Part shown: piece by piece, positions 36,575 through 45,627 of the stretch
Numbering within the stretch: position 1 is the stretch's first letter
Layout of the letters: every line of letters begins with the position of its first letter
Translations under genes and position numbers: made by a program
Notes under the pieces: model-generated
The model's input: only the letters and a program-made list of their open reading frames with translations
What the model was told of the DNA's origin: nothing
Database searches by the model: none
From: Spongiibacter taiwanensis
Lineage (GTDB): Bacteria; Pseudomonadota; Gammaproteobacteria; Pseudomonadales; Spongiibacteraceae
Length of the DNA stretch: 64,000 nt
Reading direction: 5' to 3'
NCBI RefSeq assembly: GCF_023702635.1
Contig: NZ_CP098455.1
Coordinates: 2,604,001-2,668,000 of the forward strand

Positions 36575-37723
36575 CTAATTGGCGGCGAGAATAAAGGCGT
36601 ATTGGTCGGCGTCGATAATCACCGTCTGGCTTTCGCCACCGCCAAGTTGCATTGCCAGCCAGGAGCGCAACAGCACAAGAATTTCAGGGTTACGGGCCAG
36701 AATGGGCAGATTGCCCAAGGTGCTGTCTTCGGCTCGATTGAGCACCAGCTGTTGATTGTTATCCGGCAGATTCACCACTCGCAGCTGGCGCCAGTCAATG
36801 TTAACCCCCAGGCTCATTTGCCATTGTAGTTCGGCTAACACCGTGTTGATTTCCTGGAATAGCGCCTCGCAGATGGGGCGGGTCTCGGCGATGGCCTCCC
36901 GGGTGTTGAATACCAGCTCGACACCACGGTCCTGACAGCGGGCACCACGATCGCTGAACTCCCAATGCAAATCTGAGCGAAAGTCCCTGTCGTGCCTAGG
37001 CGAGGGTGAGGGCCTGCTGTACTGGGTTTCGACACTGGCCCCGGTGTCTGCGATGTGGGGTACTGACTGGCTGACAAACACCGGCTCACCAGATAAATCG
37101 CTGTCGATAATGCCTTCCCCCAGCGGGGAGCTCAGGTTCTGACGTGGCGATGGGCTGCCCGCGAGAATGTCGTAGCACTGGCCCGACTGGCAGAACTGCT
37201 GCAGGATTTGCGCCTCCAGGGCAGCTTGCTGGGAGGGCCGGGGGTGGGTGAGTAGTACCCGCTGATCGCCCACCTCGATAATCGCGTCAGAGCGCCGGGG
37301 CATAGCCAGCCGGACCGGCAGACCGTGAGCGGCGGATTCTTGTAGCATGCTGAAGTGACGCGCCTGACGCTGCACGGCCTTGGCCCACTTCATCAACTTT
37401 TTATTGCCATTTTCGGCATCGCTGCGGGCTTTGCGCGCTTCAATCCAGTAGGCCTCGCTGAGGTAGTACAGGGCGATGCTGGCAAATTCGGTACGCAGTT
37501 CCGGGGAGGCGGCCTCAACTGAATTCACAGTGCGTTCAAATAACGACAGTTCCTGATACCCATTGTCGGCGTAAACGTTCTGTGCGGTTGCTGGTAGCGC
37601 AATTAGCAGGGCGGCTGCCCACCGTAAACCCGAGCGGCTGAGCCTGGAAAGGCACTGCACGCCGGTTTGCAAACAGGCTGAAAGAGGGGAGCTCGTTGTT
37701 AGTGTTGTTATTCGCAGGTGCAT
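36575..37723 (-). CDS. Exported protein of unknown function next to the exopolysaccharide operon
   Basis: A 382-aa protein. A signal-type hydrophobic segment (LRWAAALLIALPATAQNVYA) ends near residue 52; a later start would shorten the N terminus but no better ribosome site is seen. The mature part has a helical region (ELRTEFASIALYYLSEAYWI), a Ser/Pro-rich linker and a C-terminal domain that starts WEFSDRGARCQDRGVELVFN and ends VIIDADQYAFILAAN. I do not recognise a family. It is convergent with the four-gene operon and lies before the SqdB fusion gene on the same strand, so a periplasmic role in polymer processing is possible but unproven. Confidence 0.7.
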   Translation of the reverse strand: MHLRITTLTTSSPLSACLQTGVQCLSRLSRSGLRWAAALLIALPATAQNVYADNGYQELSLFERTVNSVEAASPELRTEFASIALYYLSEAYWIEARKARSDAENGNKKLMKWAKAVQRQARHFSMLQESAAHGLPVRLAMPRRSDAIIEVGDQRVLLTHPRPSQQAALEAQILQQFCQSGQCYDILAGSPSPRQNLSSPLGEGIIDSDLSGEPVFVSQSVPHIADTGASVETQYSRPSPSPRHDRDFRSDLHWEFSDRGARCQDRGVELVFNTREAIAETRPICEALFQEINTVLAELQWQMSLGVNIDWRQLRVVNLPDNNQQLVLNRAEDSTLGNLPILARNPEILVLLRSWLAMQLGGGESQTVIIDADQYAFILAAN

Positions 37724-38016
37724 GATCCGTCAACTTCGTTATTGGCCAAAAGCCCTGGCCGGGTGTTGTTATTGCGCGCCTCACCATTCTGAGAGGCGAC
37801 TGCCAACGATACCACAATGGGACGATCCCGCCATTTTGTGTTGTGACGTTGGTAACTGTGCTGAGGATTTTTTGATGCTGATCCTGCCTGCTGGAGGCGG
37901 CTAAGGGCAGTTTGAGGAGGGTTAGCCGGGCACCGTAAGGTGGTAGCCCGGCGGCGCGCCCTGATTCACGACGAATCGAAAAAGCGCGGTTTCGCGGCGT
38001 TCTGGTGTTAACAGGT
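37724..38016. other. Gap upstream of the unknown exported protein
   Basis: No gene is seen. A hairpin-forming stretch GCCGGGC/GCCCGGC with an inner ACC/GGT pair lies near 37925-37952 and lacks a T-run, so it is not a terminator. Confidence 0.4.
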
Positions 38017-38195
38017 CCTAGCAGGCTGTTGATTTTCGTTTTCGAGGCGGCCAATGCAAGCGGAACGCCGCCCGGACAAAAACAGGCGAAAAACGGTGGG
38101 ACCGACCCTCGGGTTTACACTTAGTAAATGAGCATTTTGAGCCTGTTTTTAACGCCGCAGTGGCAACGCAGATAGAAAATCAACAACCTGCTAGG
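38017..38195. repeat. MITE-like element with 21-bp terminal inverted repeats
   Basis: The ends 38017-38037 and 38175-38195 are inverted copies matching at 20 of 21 positions (CCTAGCAGGCTGTTGATTTTC). The 179-bp body carries an inner pair, AAACAGGC and GCCTGTTT, and no open frame. The right end contains the stop codon of the SqdB fusion gene. The size, TIRs and lack of coding capacity fit a non-autonomous insertion element; the parent transposon family is not identified. Confidence 0.75.
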
Positions 38196-40644
38196 CAGTG
38201 CTGCCGGCCAGGGCCGTATGACCTGCTAGGGCCACCGCTTTTTCGCAGTCTGCGATGACTGACAAGGCCTGCTCAATGCGCGCTTCGGTTTCATAGAAGG
38301 GCACGCCGAAGCGCAGCAACATCCGCTCTTGCCCGTGGTGCAGGTCCTTGATGCATTTGCAGTGGACGCCCCGCTGGTTCATGGCCTGATAAAGCGGGTA
38401 GGGGTCATAGTTTTCAAAGGCGATGGTCACTACACCGGCCTCCCATTCCAGCGCATATTGCTGGTTGAGAAAGCGGTGGCTGATGCCCCGTTGCCCAAAT
38501 AGATCGGTAAGGCCCTGGCGCAGGCGCCCGGCCAGGTTGCGGCTGCGCTTGCGAATGGTCTGATCGCCAATCTCGCGGTGCAGTTTGAGGGCCGCCTCCA
38601 GCCCGGAAAAGACGGCGAAGTCCATACCGCCCGCTGGGCAAAACCCCTGGGTATCTTTGCCATCGAGCAGGGGAGAGCCAGACCAGTGCAGCGCCCCGGC
38701 GCGTTCTCTGAAGCGGCTGTTGGTCCAGATCAGCCCGGTGCCCCGGGGGCCAAACAGCCATTTGTGAGCGCTGCCAAATACGGCGTCGGCGTGATCAAAC
38801 GGTGGCGGCATCAGGCCCAGCGACTGGGAAACATCGAATAACACGCAGCAATCCGGGCGAACCTCGCGAACGATCTTGGCCCATTGGGCCACCGGGAAGA
38901 TGTAACCGCTGTCGAAGGCGATATGGGAAAAGAACGCCACATCGGGTTTCAGACTGCGCACCCGCTCAGCAAAGGCATCGCTGCTGTTGATCTCCGCCTC
39001 GCGCAGGTAGTGCACCTCAAACTCGGGGAGTCTTTCAAAGGCACCGGTGCCGCCAATATGCTCGTGGGGGGTGGTGAGCACCCGCATTTTCCAACCGTTG
39101 GCGGCGGCCTCCCTGGCCAGGTTCAAGGCCAGCAGGTTAGAACACTGAGAGGCGCCGGCGCTGACATGAAGGCTGTGCTCGGGCGCGGGCCACAACTCGG
39201 CAGCCAGCTTCATGGCGTTCATCAGATGGCGCCGGCCCTCGCCGTATTGCCCCAGCGGGTAGGCCATAATGTCGCTGTCCTGAAAGGCGTCGATCGCCGC
39301 AATCACTGACGATGCCGGGCTGCCCAGCGTGCCGGGGTTGAGGTTGATATTGCGGTAGGGAAACTCCAGCTGACGAAGTTCCTCCCAGCGGCTTTCTTCG
39401 CTGTTGTGCTGGCGCACGCTGTCGAGGGACACCACCGCGCTGGCGGGGGCTTCTTCTTCACTGCTCTGCCAGTCGGTGCTGGGCGCGAAGCGCTGTGGAT
39501 CAATCTGCGTCTGGTGGGGCAGCAGCATCGCCAGGGTCTGCTCGATAACCTGGGCAAGGGTGTCATGATGGCCACGGCTTTCGAGGTGATTGCGTTCGAT
39601 ATCGTAGCCGAGCTTGCTGGATTCGCACTCCTGGCGGGGATTGTATTTGCCCCGCTGAATTGCAATCTGAAAGCCCTTTTTCTCCAGTTGTGACTTGATC
39701 GTATCGGCGAGTTCGTTCACCGAGAAGGAGGTTTCGGTGAGGTGGTTGATGACTCGATGCTCCCCCGGTGCGGCCGGATCGTCCCAGAGTTCGGCCAGGG
39801 AGCTAACAGAGTCATTGAGTGACATCAGGCCGGTGCGCTGGTGGCCGCTGCCATACACAGTCAGCGGCTGGCCGCTCAGGGCCTGGGTGAGAAAGCGGTT
39901 GACCACCGTACCAAAAAATTCGTCGTAATCCAGTCGGGTGAACAGGGCGGGGTGGTCGCCAATTTCTTCTGTCCAGGTACCGAAAATCGTGGACTGCATT
40001 ATGTCGGTGATGCGCAGCTTCCACATCCGGGCGGCAATGGAGAGGTAGTTGGTGTCGTTGATTTTGGACGCGTGGTAGAAATCGTCGGACTGCCGCGGAT
40101 AGGGCACCGCGTGCTGGGCGGTTTTACCCTTGTAGCTCGGCTTGAAGTAACCCTCGGCAATGTCCAACCCAGATTTGGCATATTCGCCAAAGGAGCCGAG
40201 CTTGATGATGTGGCAGTTCGGCGCATTCTCCTTCACCGCCCACAGCAGCCGCATGTTGCCCTCTTCGTTATTGCGCAGGGTGTAGAGGGCGTCCTCCTTA
40301 CTGCGCATCGACAGGGCGGCCGAGCACTGCTGGGCCAAATGATAAATCGCGGCGGGTTGCCGGGACTTGATCAGCGCATCCAGTGAATCGCTGGTGACAT
40401 CCAGGTGGAGATACTCCAGGTTGGTTAACTGGTGGTGTTTGCGGCAGGCCGCCAGCCGTTCACTGGGGCTGAGAACCGGTAACAGGCTACCGGCCCCGAG
40501 TTTTTTCGCCAGCCGCCGCCTGGCCAGGTTGTCGGCAATGACCACTGGTCGTTGCGGATTACGTTTGGCCAACTTCAGGGCCAGTGGCCAGCCCAGGTAG
40601 CCGTCGCCGCCTAGTACGATAATTGGTGCAGAGTTGGTCTTCAT
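38191..40644 (-). CDS. SqdB-like nucleotide-sugar epimerase fused to a class V aminotransferase
   Basis: An 817-aa two-domain enzyme. Residues about 1-400 form an extended short-chain dehydrogenase with GGDGYLGWPLALKL (NAD fold), YPRQSDDFYHASKINDTNYL (the YxxxK dyad), RLDYDEFFGTVVNRF and the C-terminal TETSFSVNELAD, all closely following UDP-sulfoquinovose synthase SqdB/SQD1. Residues about 440-800 are a PLP class V fold (LNPGTLGSPASSVIAAID, LFDVSQSLGLM, SAHKWLFGPRGTGLIW with the PLP Lys near 628, and a C-terminal RFGVPFYETEARIEQAL). SqdB adds sulfite to UDP-glucose; class V enzymes include cysteine desulfurases, sulfinate desulfinases and C-S lyases, so the second domain could supply sulfur. 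ATG 40644 has AAGGGGGCGA upstream. The stop codon lies inside a MITE end. Confidence 0.85.
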   Translation of the reverse strand: MKTNSAPIIVLGGDGYLGWPLALKLAKRNPQRPVVIADNLARRRLAKKLGAGSLLPVLSPSERLAACRKHHQLTNLEYLHLDVTSDSLDALIKSRQPAAIYHLAQQCSAALSMRSKEDALYTLRNNEEGNMRLLWAVKENAPNCHIIKLGSFGEYAKSGLDIAEGYFKPSYKGKTAQHAVPYPRQSDDFYHASKINDTNYLSIAARMWKLRITDIMQSTIFGTWTEEIGDHPALFTRLDYDEFFGTVVNRFLTQALSGQPLTVYGSGHQRTGLMSLNDSVSSLAELWDDPAAPGEHRVINHLTETSFSVNELADTIKSQLEKKGFQIAIQRGKYNPRQECESSKLGYDIERNHLESRGHHDTLAQVIEQTLAMLLPHQTQIDPQRFAPSTDWQSSEEEAPASAVVSLDSVRQHNSEESRWEELRQLEFPYRNINLNPGTLGSPASSVIAAIDAFQDSDIMAYPLGQYGEGRRHLMNAMKLAAELWPAPEHSLHVSAGASQCSNLLALNLAREAAANGWKMRVLTTPHEHIGGTGAFERLPEFEVHYLREAEINSSDAFAERVRSLKPDVAFFSHIAFDSGYIFPVAQWAKIVREVRPDCCVLFDVSQSLGLMPPPFDHADAVFGSAHKWLFGPRGTGLIWTNSRFRERAGALHWSGSPLLDGKDTQGFCPAGGMDFAVFSGLEAALKLHREIGDQTIRKRSRNLAGRLRQGLTDLFGQRGISHRFLNQQYALEWEAGVVTIAFENYDPYPLYQAMNQRGVHCKCIKDLHHGQERMLLRFGVPFYETEARIEQALSVIADCEKAVALAGHTALAGSTA

Positions 40645-41110
40645 TGTTGTCGCCCCCTTGGCTAATTTTTGGTGAAGCAGCGGTACACCTCGCATCCAGC
40701 TGCTGGCGCGTTCAGTGCGCCCAATGACTTGGGTTGCTGCAGGGGTGGCAAAGCCTGTGCCAAAAAATAAAAATGATATAAATCAGGTTGTTATGTTGAT
40801 TTTGTGTAAATTTTCGACGGCGTGTGTTGGCAATCGGCAACACCGATTTTTGTCCAGATGACGGTTTTGTGTCGTTGAGCGTCAGGGCGGGCTGGGGCGG
40901 TCGGGATGGATGCGCCCCAAAGCCGGTAATACCGGGGGGAGCGCCGACCTGGCGCGGCTGACCGAGCGGAAGGTGCCGCTGTGTGGGGTCTGTATCTATT
41001 TGGCGACGGGGGTGGGAGTGCCCGGCGGCATGACTTTGGTGGCGGCCAGGGATGACGCCATCGGGGGAATCGGCTAAGGTACGCCACTTTTATTCAAGAG
41101 TGTTCAAGCA
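40645..41110. other. 466-bp divergent region before the SqdB fusion and an acyltransferase gene
   Basis: No gene is seen. An AT-rich stretch at 40762-40815 is the likely promoter zone, and GC-rich DNA follows to the acyltransferase start. No operator or structured RNA is recognised. Confidence 0.4.
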
Positions 41111-42289
41111 ATGGATGACTTCGCTGACATTCGGCCCTATCTCGACGATGAAGTGGCGCCGGTTTTAGCCAAGTTGGTGAGCGAGCCGGAGTTGCTGCAG
41201 GCGTTGATCAGACTGCGCCTGCCGGCCTCGTCCCGGTGGCTCGGTTTCGCCCTGCGGCCGTTGTTGAGCCTGTACTTGCGCCGCAAGCTCGGTGGCGTCA
41301 ATTCTGTTCGTGGCTTTCAGATGTATGTGAAGCGCTATATGGACAGCATGATCGAGGGCTCCACCCGGTCATTTACCGTGTCCGGCATGGAACACCTCGA
41401 TAACGAACACGCCTATCTCTTCATTAGTAATCACCGGGATATTGCCCTCGATCCCGCCTTCGTCAACTACGCGCTTTATCACAATGAGCATGACACGGTG
41501 CGTATTGCGATTGGCGACAACCTGCTGTCAAAGCCCTTTGCCGCTGATCTGATGCGGCTGAACAAGAGTTTTATTGTGCGTCGTTCCGCCAAGGGGCCGC
41601 GGCAAATGTTGGCCGCCTATCGCAAGCTGTCGGCTTACATTCGCCACTCCTTGCTGGATGAGGACGAATCGATCTGGATTGCCCAGCGTGAGGGCCGGGC
41701 CAAAGACGGCAACGACGCCACTGAAACCGCGGTCATCAAAATGATTTGTATGGCCCAGGAGAAAGACAGCGAGAGCTTTGCCGACTTTGTTAACAAGCTG
41801 CGGATTGTGCCGGTAGCGATTGCCTATGAATGGGACCCACTGGACCTGGCCAAGGCCCAGGAGCTGGTTCACACCCGCCGGGATGGCAGCTACCAGAAAG
41901 CCGAGCACGAGGATCTGAAAAGTATTGCGGCGGGGATTCTCGGGGATAAAGGCGATGTCCATGTCGCCTTTGGCGAGCCCCTGCAAGGCGAATTTATCAG
42001 TCCCGTGGCAGTCGCGGCGGCGCTCGATACTGCGATCATCCAGCAGTACCGGCTGTTTGAGAGCAATATTTTGGCCTATCAGGCGGTGGCGGGTGACGAG
42101 CGCTGGCGGGAGCTGGATGCCGAGGAACCTAGCCCGGGCCAGCGCGCAGCCTTTGACAACCGCATGGCTTCGATCCCCTCTGCCTATCGCCAGCAGGTGC
42201 TGGAAATTTACGCCAATCCGGTGCTGAATAAGTTGCGGCGCCGTGATATGCAGGCCATGCAAGCGGTCATGCAGGCGACCAACAGCTAA
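41111..42289 (+). CDS. PlsC-like glycerol-phosphate acyltransferase family protein
   Basis: A 392-aa protein. The acyltransferase core contains LFISNHRDIALDPAFVNYAL, the NHxxxxD motif near residue 112, then IGDNLLSKPFAADLMRLNKS with FIVRR, and later a LRIVPVAIAYEWDPLD strand. It transfers acyl groups to a lysophospholipid or related alcohol at the membrane surface. It is larger than the housekeeping PlsC (about 245 aa), with extra N-terminal helices. It is followed 58 bp later by a DinG helicase, possibly co-transcribed. Substrate unknown. Confidence 0.82.
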   Translation: MDDFADIRPYLDDEVAPVLAKLVSEPELLQALIRLRLPASSRWLGFALRPLLSLYLRRKLGGVNSVRGFQMYVKRYMDSMIEGSTRSFTVSGMEHLDNEHAYLFISNHRDIALDPAFVNYALYHNEHDTVRIAIGDNLLSKPFAADLMRLNKSFIVRRSAKGPRQMLAAYRKLSAYIRHSLLDEDESIWIAQREGRAKDGNDATETAVIKMICMAQEKDSESFADFVNKLRIVPVAIAYEWDPLDLAKAQELVHTRRDGSYQKAEHEDLKSIAAGILGDKGDVHVAFGEPLQGEFISPVAVAAALDTAIIQQYRLFESNILAYQAVAGDERWRELDAEEPSPGQRAAFDNRMASIPSAYRQQVLEIYANPVLNKLRRRDMQAMQAVMQATNS

Positions 42290-42347
42290 CGTTGCCCATT
42301 TCCCCCGGTCGCCGGCCGGGCCCTGCCCAGATGGAGGCGCTACCCCG

Positions 42348-44471
42348 GTGCTGACCGAGGATCTCAAACAGGAAATCCAGGATGCCTACCGCCAGTTTCT
42401 GGCGGCGAAATCCCTGCGCCCCCGAACTGGCCAACGGCTAATGATCGCGCACATCGCGCGCATGCTGGGGGGGATCAAGCGCAATCAGGAGTTTCTGCGC
42501 AGTGGCGGTGATCACCTGTGCGCGATTGAGGCGGGCACCGGTACCGGAAAAACCCTGGCCTATTGCCTGGCGGCCATTCCCGTGGCCAAGGCAATGGATA
42601 AAACCCTGGTGGTCGCTACCGCCACAGTGGCGCTGCAAGAGCAGATTTTGTTTCGCGACCTGCCCGATATTCTTGAGCACAGCGGCCTGGACTTTAGCGT
42701 GAGCCTGGCCAAGGGCCGTCGCCGCTACCTGTGTCTGTCCAAGCTTGACCAGCATCTTTCCGGCGGTGACGCCCAGACCCTGCCATTGCTGAACCTCGAC
42801 GATGTGAAAACCACCCCCGATGCTGCGAATCTGGGTTTGTATACCCAGTTTGCCGACCAGCTGGCCAGCGGCAGTTGGAATGGCGACCGGGACGCCTGGG
42901 GCTCGGTGATTGACGATCAAAGCTGGGCCCGGGTGACGACCGATCATGCCCAATGCACGGGCCGTCGGTGTGCCCACGTCAAGCAGTGCAGCTTTTTCAA
43001 AGCCCGGGAGTCGCTGGGGCAAGCCGATGTGGTGGTGGCCAATCACGACCTGGTGTTGGCTGATCTGGCGCTGGGCGGCGGGGCCATCCTGCCCGCGCCG
43101 GAGGACAGTATTTACGTCTTTGACGAGGCCCACCACCTGCCCGACAAAGTGATCAATCATTTCAGTGCCAATCTGCGCCTGGGCGCCACTGAGCGCTGGT
43201 TTGATCAGGCTGAGCGCAGCCTGGCGGGCATCATCTCGTTGCCCTCAGTGGATGTTGGCCTGCGTGGTCCGATGGAAACCCTCATGGGGCTGCTCAGCCA
43301 GAGTCGTAAAGGCCTGGCGCCCCTGCGTCCTCAGCTCGAAGCCCTGCTCGAAGGTGATAGCGAGGGCCCCAATCCACGCTGCCGCTTTGCCGATGGCGTG
43401 GTGCCCGACGAGTTGGCCAGTCTCAGCCGGGATTTAAAACGTCTGTTCGGCGAGGTGGTAAACCAGGCTGAACAATTGGTCGACAAGGTTCAGGAGGGGC
43501 TGGATAAAAACCACTTTAAAGCCCCCCGAGAAGATATCGAGCAATGGTTGGCTACCTTGTCGGCAATTCGTTACCGCTGCGAGGCCGGCTTGATGCTGTG
43601 GCGCTCCTACGCCAGCGATGCCAGCCAGGAAAAGCCGCCCCATGCCCGCTGGCTGGCGATGGTCGACGCAGGGCAAGGCATGTTGGACATCGAACTGAAC
43701 GCGAGTCCGATCCTGGCGGCAAACGCCCTGCGTCAGGCGCTCTGGTCACGCTGCTATGGTGCTGTGATGACCTCGGCCACCCTGACGGCGCTAGGCAATT
43801 TTAATCGTTTCAGTATGCGTGCCGGGCTGGCCAGCGATACCAGCTTTGAGGTGGTGCCCAGCCCCTTTGCCCACGGCGAGGCGGGTGAACTGGTGGTGCC
43901 CAAAATGGAGTGCGATGCGGGAGATGCCCAGGCCCACACCGAGGCCCTGATTGTCATGCTGCCGCGGTTGATCAACCCTGATGAGGGCACTCTGGTGCTG
44001 TTTGCCTCGCGCAAACAGATGCGGGCGGTGTTCGACGGGCTGCCCCGACAGTGGCAGCAGCGCATTCTCGCCCAGGACAGTTTGCCCAAACACGAGATTC
44101 TCAGCCAGCACCGGCAGCGGGTCGACGGCGGCGAGGGCAGCATTATTTTTGGGCTGGCCAGCTTTGCCGAGGGTGTCGACCTCCCCGGGGATTACTGTCG
44201 CCATGTGGTGATCGCCAAAATTCCCTTTGCCGTTCCAGAGGATCCAGTAGAGGAGGCGCTGGCGGAGTGGATCAGCCGCAATAACGGCAATCCCTTTATG
44301 GAAATTACGGTGCCCGACGCGGCTGTGCGGCTGGTTCAGGCCAGCGGTCGCCTGTTGCGCAAGGAGTCTGATACCGGGCGGATCACCATTTTGGACCGGC
44401 GGATTGTCACCCGTCATTACGGCCGACGGATTTTGGCCTCGATGCCGCCCTATCGTCAGATCATTGATTAA
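42348..44471 (+). CDS. dinG: DinG-family ATP-dependent DNA helicase
   Basis: An XPD-like 5'-3' helicase of superfamily 2 with 707 aa, matching E. coli DinG (716 aa). Walker A EAGTGTGKTLAYCLA, the iron-sulfur cluster ligands (a Cys in RYLCLSK and the C-x5-C-x5-C spacing in CTGRRCAHVKQCSFF), DEAH as VFDEAHHLPD, and motif VI with LVQASGRLLRKESDTGRI are present. It resolves R-loops and structured DNA at replication forks. GTG at 42348 with GGAGGCG upstream is chosen; an in-frame start at 42243 would overlap the acyltransferase gene. Confidence 0.93.
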   Translation: MLTEDLKQEIQDAYRQFLAAKSLRPRTGQRLMIAHIARMLGGIKRNQEFLRSGGDHLCAIEAGTGTGKTLAYCLAAIPVAKAMDKTLVVATATVALQEQILFRDLPDILEHSGLDFSVSLAKGRRRYLCLSKLDQHLSGGDAQTLPLLNLDDVKTTPDAANLGLYTQFADQLASGSWNGDRDAWGSVIDDQSWARVTTDHAQCTGRRCAHVKQCSFFKARESLGQADVVVANHDLVLADLALGGGAILPAPEDSIYVFDEAHHLPDKVINHFSANLRLGATERWFDQAERSLAGIISLPSVDVGLRGPMETLMGLLSQSRKGLAPLRPQLEALLEGDSEGPNPRCRFADGVVPDELASLSRDLKRLFGEVVNQAEQLVDKVQEGLDKNHFKAPREDIEQWLATLSAIRYRCEAGLMLWRSYASDASQEKPPHARWLAMVDAGQGMLDIELNASPILAANALRQALWSRCYGAVMTSATLTALGNFNRFSMRAGLASDTSFEVVPSPFAHGEAGELVVPKMECDAGDAQAHTEALIVMLPRLINPDEGTLVLFASRKQMRAVFDGLPRQWQQRILAQDSLPKHEILSQHRQRVDGGEGSIIFGLASFAEGVDLPGDYCRHVVIAKIPFAVPEDPVEEALAEWISRNNGNPFMEITVPDAAVRLVQASGRLLRKESDTGRITILDRRIVTRHYGRRILASMPPYRQIID

Positions 44472-44488
44472 AGAGTAACGAGGGAGCC

Positions 44489-44809
44489 ATGACTGCGTTT
44501 TATCGCCACGCCGAGGCATTGTTGGATATTGAAGCGGCGCTGCGTCAAATGGGGCTTTGGGAGACGACGCCGCCACCGCCCGAGGCGCTGCGCAGTGAAC
44601 AACCCTTCGCGGTAGATACCTTGCGCTTTGAACAGTGGTTGCAGTTTATCTTTATCCCGCGGATTCGTTTTCTTATTGATAACGATCAGGCTTTACCGGG
44701 GCAGTGCAGTATCGCACCAATGGCGGAAGAGTGTTTTCGTGGGAGGCGCTTGCCGATGGCCGATTTGCTGGCGGCCTTGGAGAGAATTGACGCGCTGCTC
44801 AGTGACTGA
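44489..44809 (+). CDS. yqcC: YqcC-family protein
   Basis: A 106-aa protein of the DUF446/YqcC family. It shows the recognisable LRFEQWLQFIFIPRIRFLID helix and the ending IAPMAEECFRGR with a short C-terminal helix. Function is not established; a structure in this family is a helical bundle, and the gene is often near truC in enterobacteria, which is not the case here. It lies 17 bp after dinG with a GAGGGAG ribosome site and is probably co-transcribed. Confidence 0.88.
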   Translation: MTAFYRHAEALLDIEAALRQMGLWETTPPPPEALRSEQPFAVDTLRFEQWLQFIFIPRIRFLIDNDQALPGQCSIAPMAEECFRGRRLPMADLLAALERIDALLSD

Positions 44810-44839
44810 ATGCGGTTAAGCAGCGCGCCGGGATCGTGC

Positions 44840-45454
44840 TTAATTGTCGTCCTGGGCGGCCATGACCATACGAACCAGGTGCGCCAGCGAGCGCACAGCC
44901 ATTTTTTCCATCACCCGGGCCCGGTGGATTTCTACCGTGCGCTGGCTGATATCCAGGTCGTAGGCGATCACCTTGTTGGCTTTGCCCTCAATCATCAGTT
45001 CCATCACCTGACGCTCTCTTGGGGTGAGCTCTTCCAGTTTCTGGCGTATCTGTTGTTTTTCCATCAGCGCAGCGCGGGCTTCAACATCGGCAGCGATGGC
45101 CTGCTGGATTTTGTTGAGCAGCTCTTCTTCCCGGTACGGCTTCTGAACGAAGTCCACTGCGCCCCGTTGCATGGCTTCCACGGCCATGGGGACATCGCCG
45201 TGGCCGGTGACAAAGATAATCGGCAGAATGGAGTTACGGTTGTTAAGCTGGCGTTGCAGCTCCATGCCGTTCATGCCCGGCATGCGAATATCCAGCACAA
45301 TGCAGCCAGCCAGGGCGGGGCTGAAGCGCTCTAGAAAGGAATCGGCCCGGGAGTGGGCATCCACCTTGTAACCAACAGACTCGAGTACCAATTGCAGTGA
45401 ATCCCGTACCGCATCATCATCTTCAATCAGGTAAACGGTGGCTTCTTCATTCAT
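44840..45454 (-). CDS. FixJ-type two-component response regulator
   Basis: A 204-aa regulator. The receiver begins VYLIEDDDAVRDSLQLVLES with the phospho-acceptor Asp in IVLDIRMPGMNG near residue 53, and FVTGHGDVPMAVEAM and FVQKPYREEELL are typical of the FixJ/TodT group. A LuxR-type HTH follows (LTPRERQVMELMIEGKANKV and RTVEIHRARVMEK). ATG 45454 follows AAGGATTC. It is divergent from a hybrid kinase and a FixL-like kinase that are the likely phospho-donors. Target genes are unknown. Confidence 0.92.
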   Translation of the reverse strand: MNEEATVYLIEDDDAVRDSLQLVLESVGYKVDAHSRADSFLERFSPALAGCIVLDIRMPGMNGMELQRQLNNRNSILPIIFVTGHGDVPMAVEAMQRGAVDFVQKPYREEELLNKIQQAIAADVEARAALMEKQQIRQKLEELTPRERQVMELMIEGKANKVIAYDLDISQRTVEIHRARVMEKMAVRSLAHLVRMVMAAQDDN

Positions 45455-45627
45455 TATTGTGAATCCTTCTGCTGCTGAATACGCTGTGCAATCCTCGCCT
45501 CGCCTAGCTTGTCACATCGGCGCTCCCGGTGCGAGCCTGTTTTGGCGCCACGGCGCTGGCGATATGGGCCAAGACTGGATAAGCTTCGCTTGGTAAGGGG
45601 TTCCCTAAATAATTTCAAGGATTGCGC

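Noticed and set aside
37925-37952. GCCGGGC/GCCCGGC hairpin as a terminator
   Set aside because: No T-run follows on either strand. It may be a REP-like or chance structure.
44815-44842. TTAAGCA/TGCTTAA inverted pair between yqcC and the FixJ-type gene
   Set aside because: The 7-bp AT-rich stem has a long loop and no T-run, so it is too weak for a terminator.
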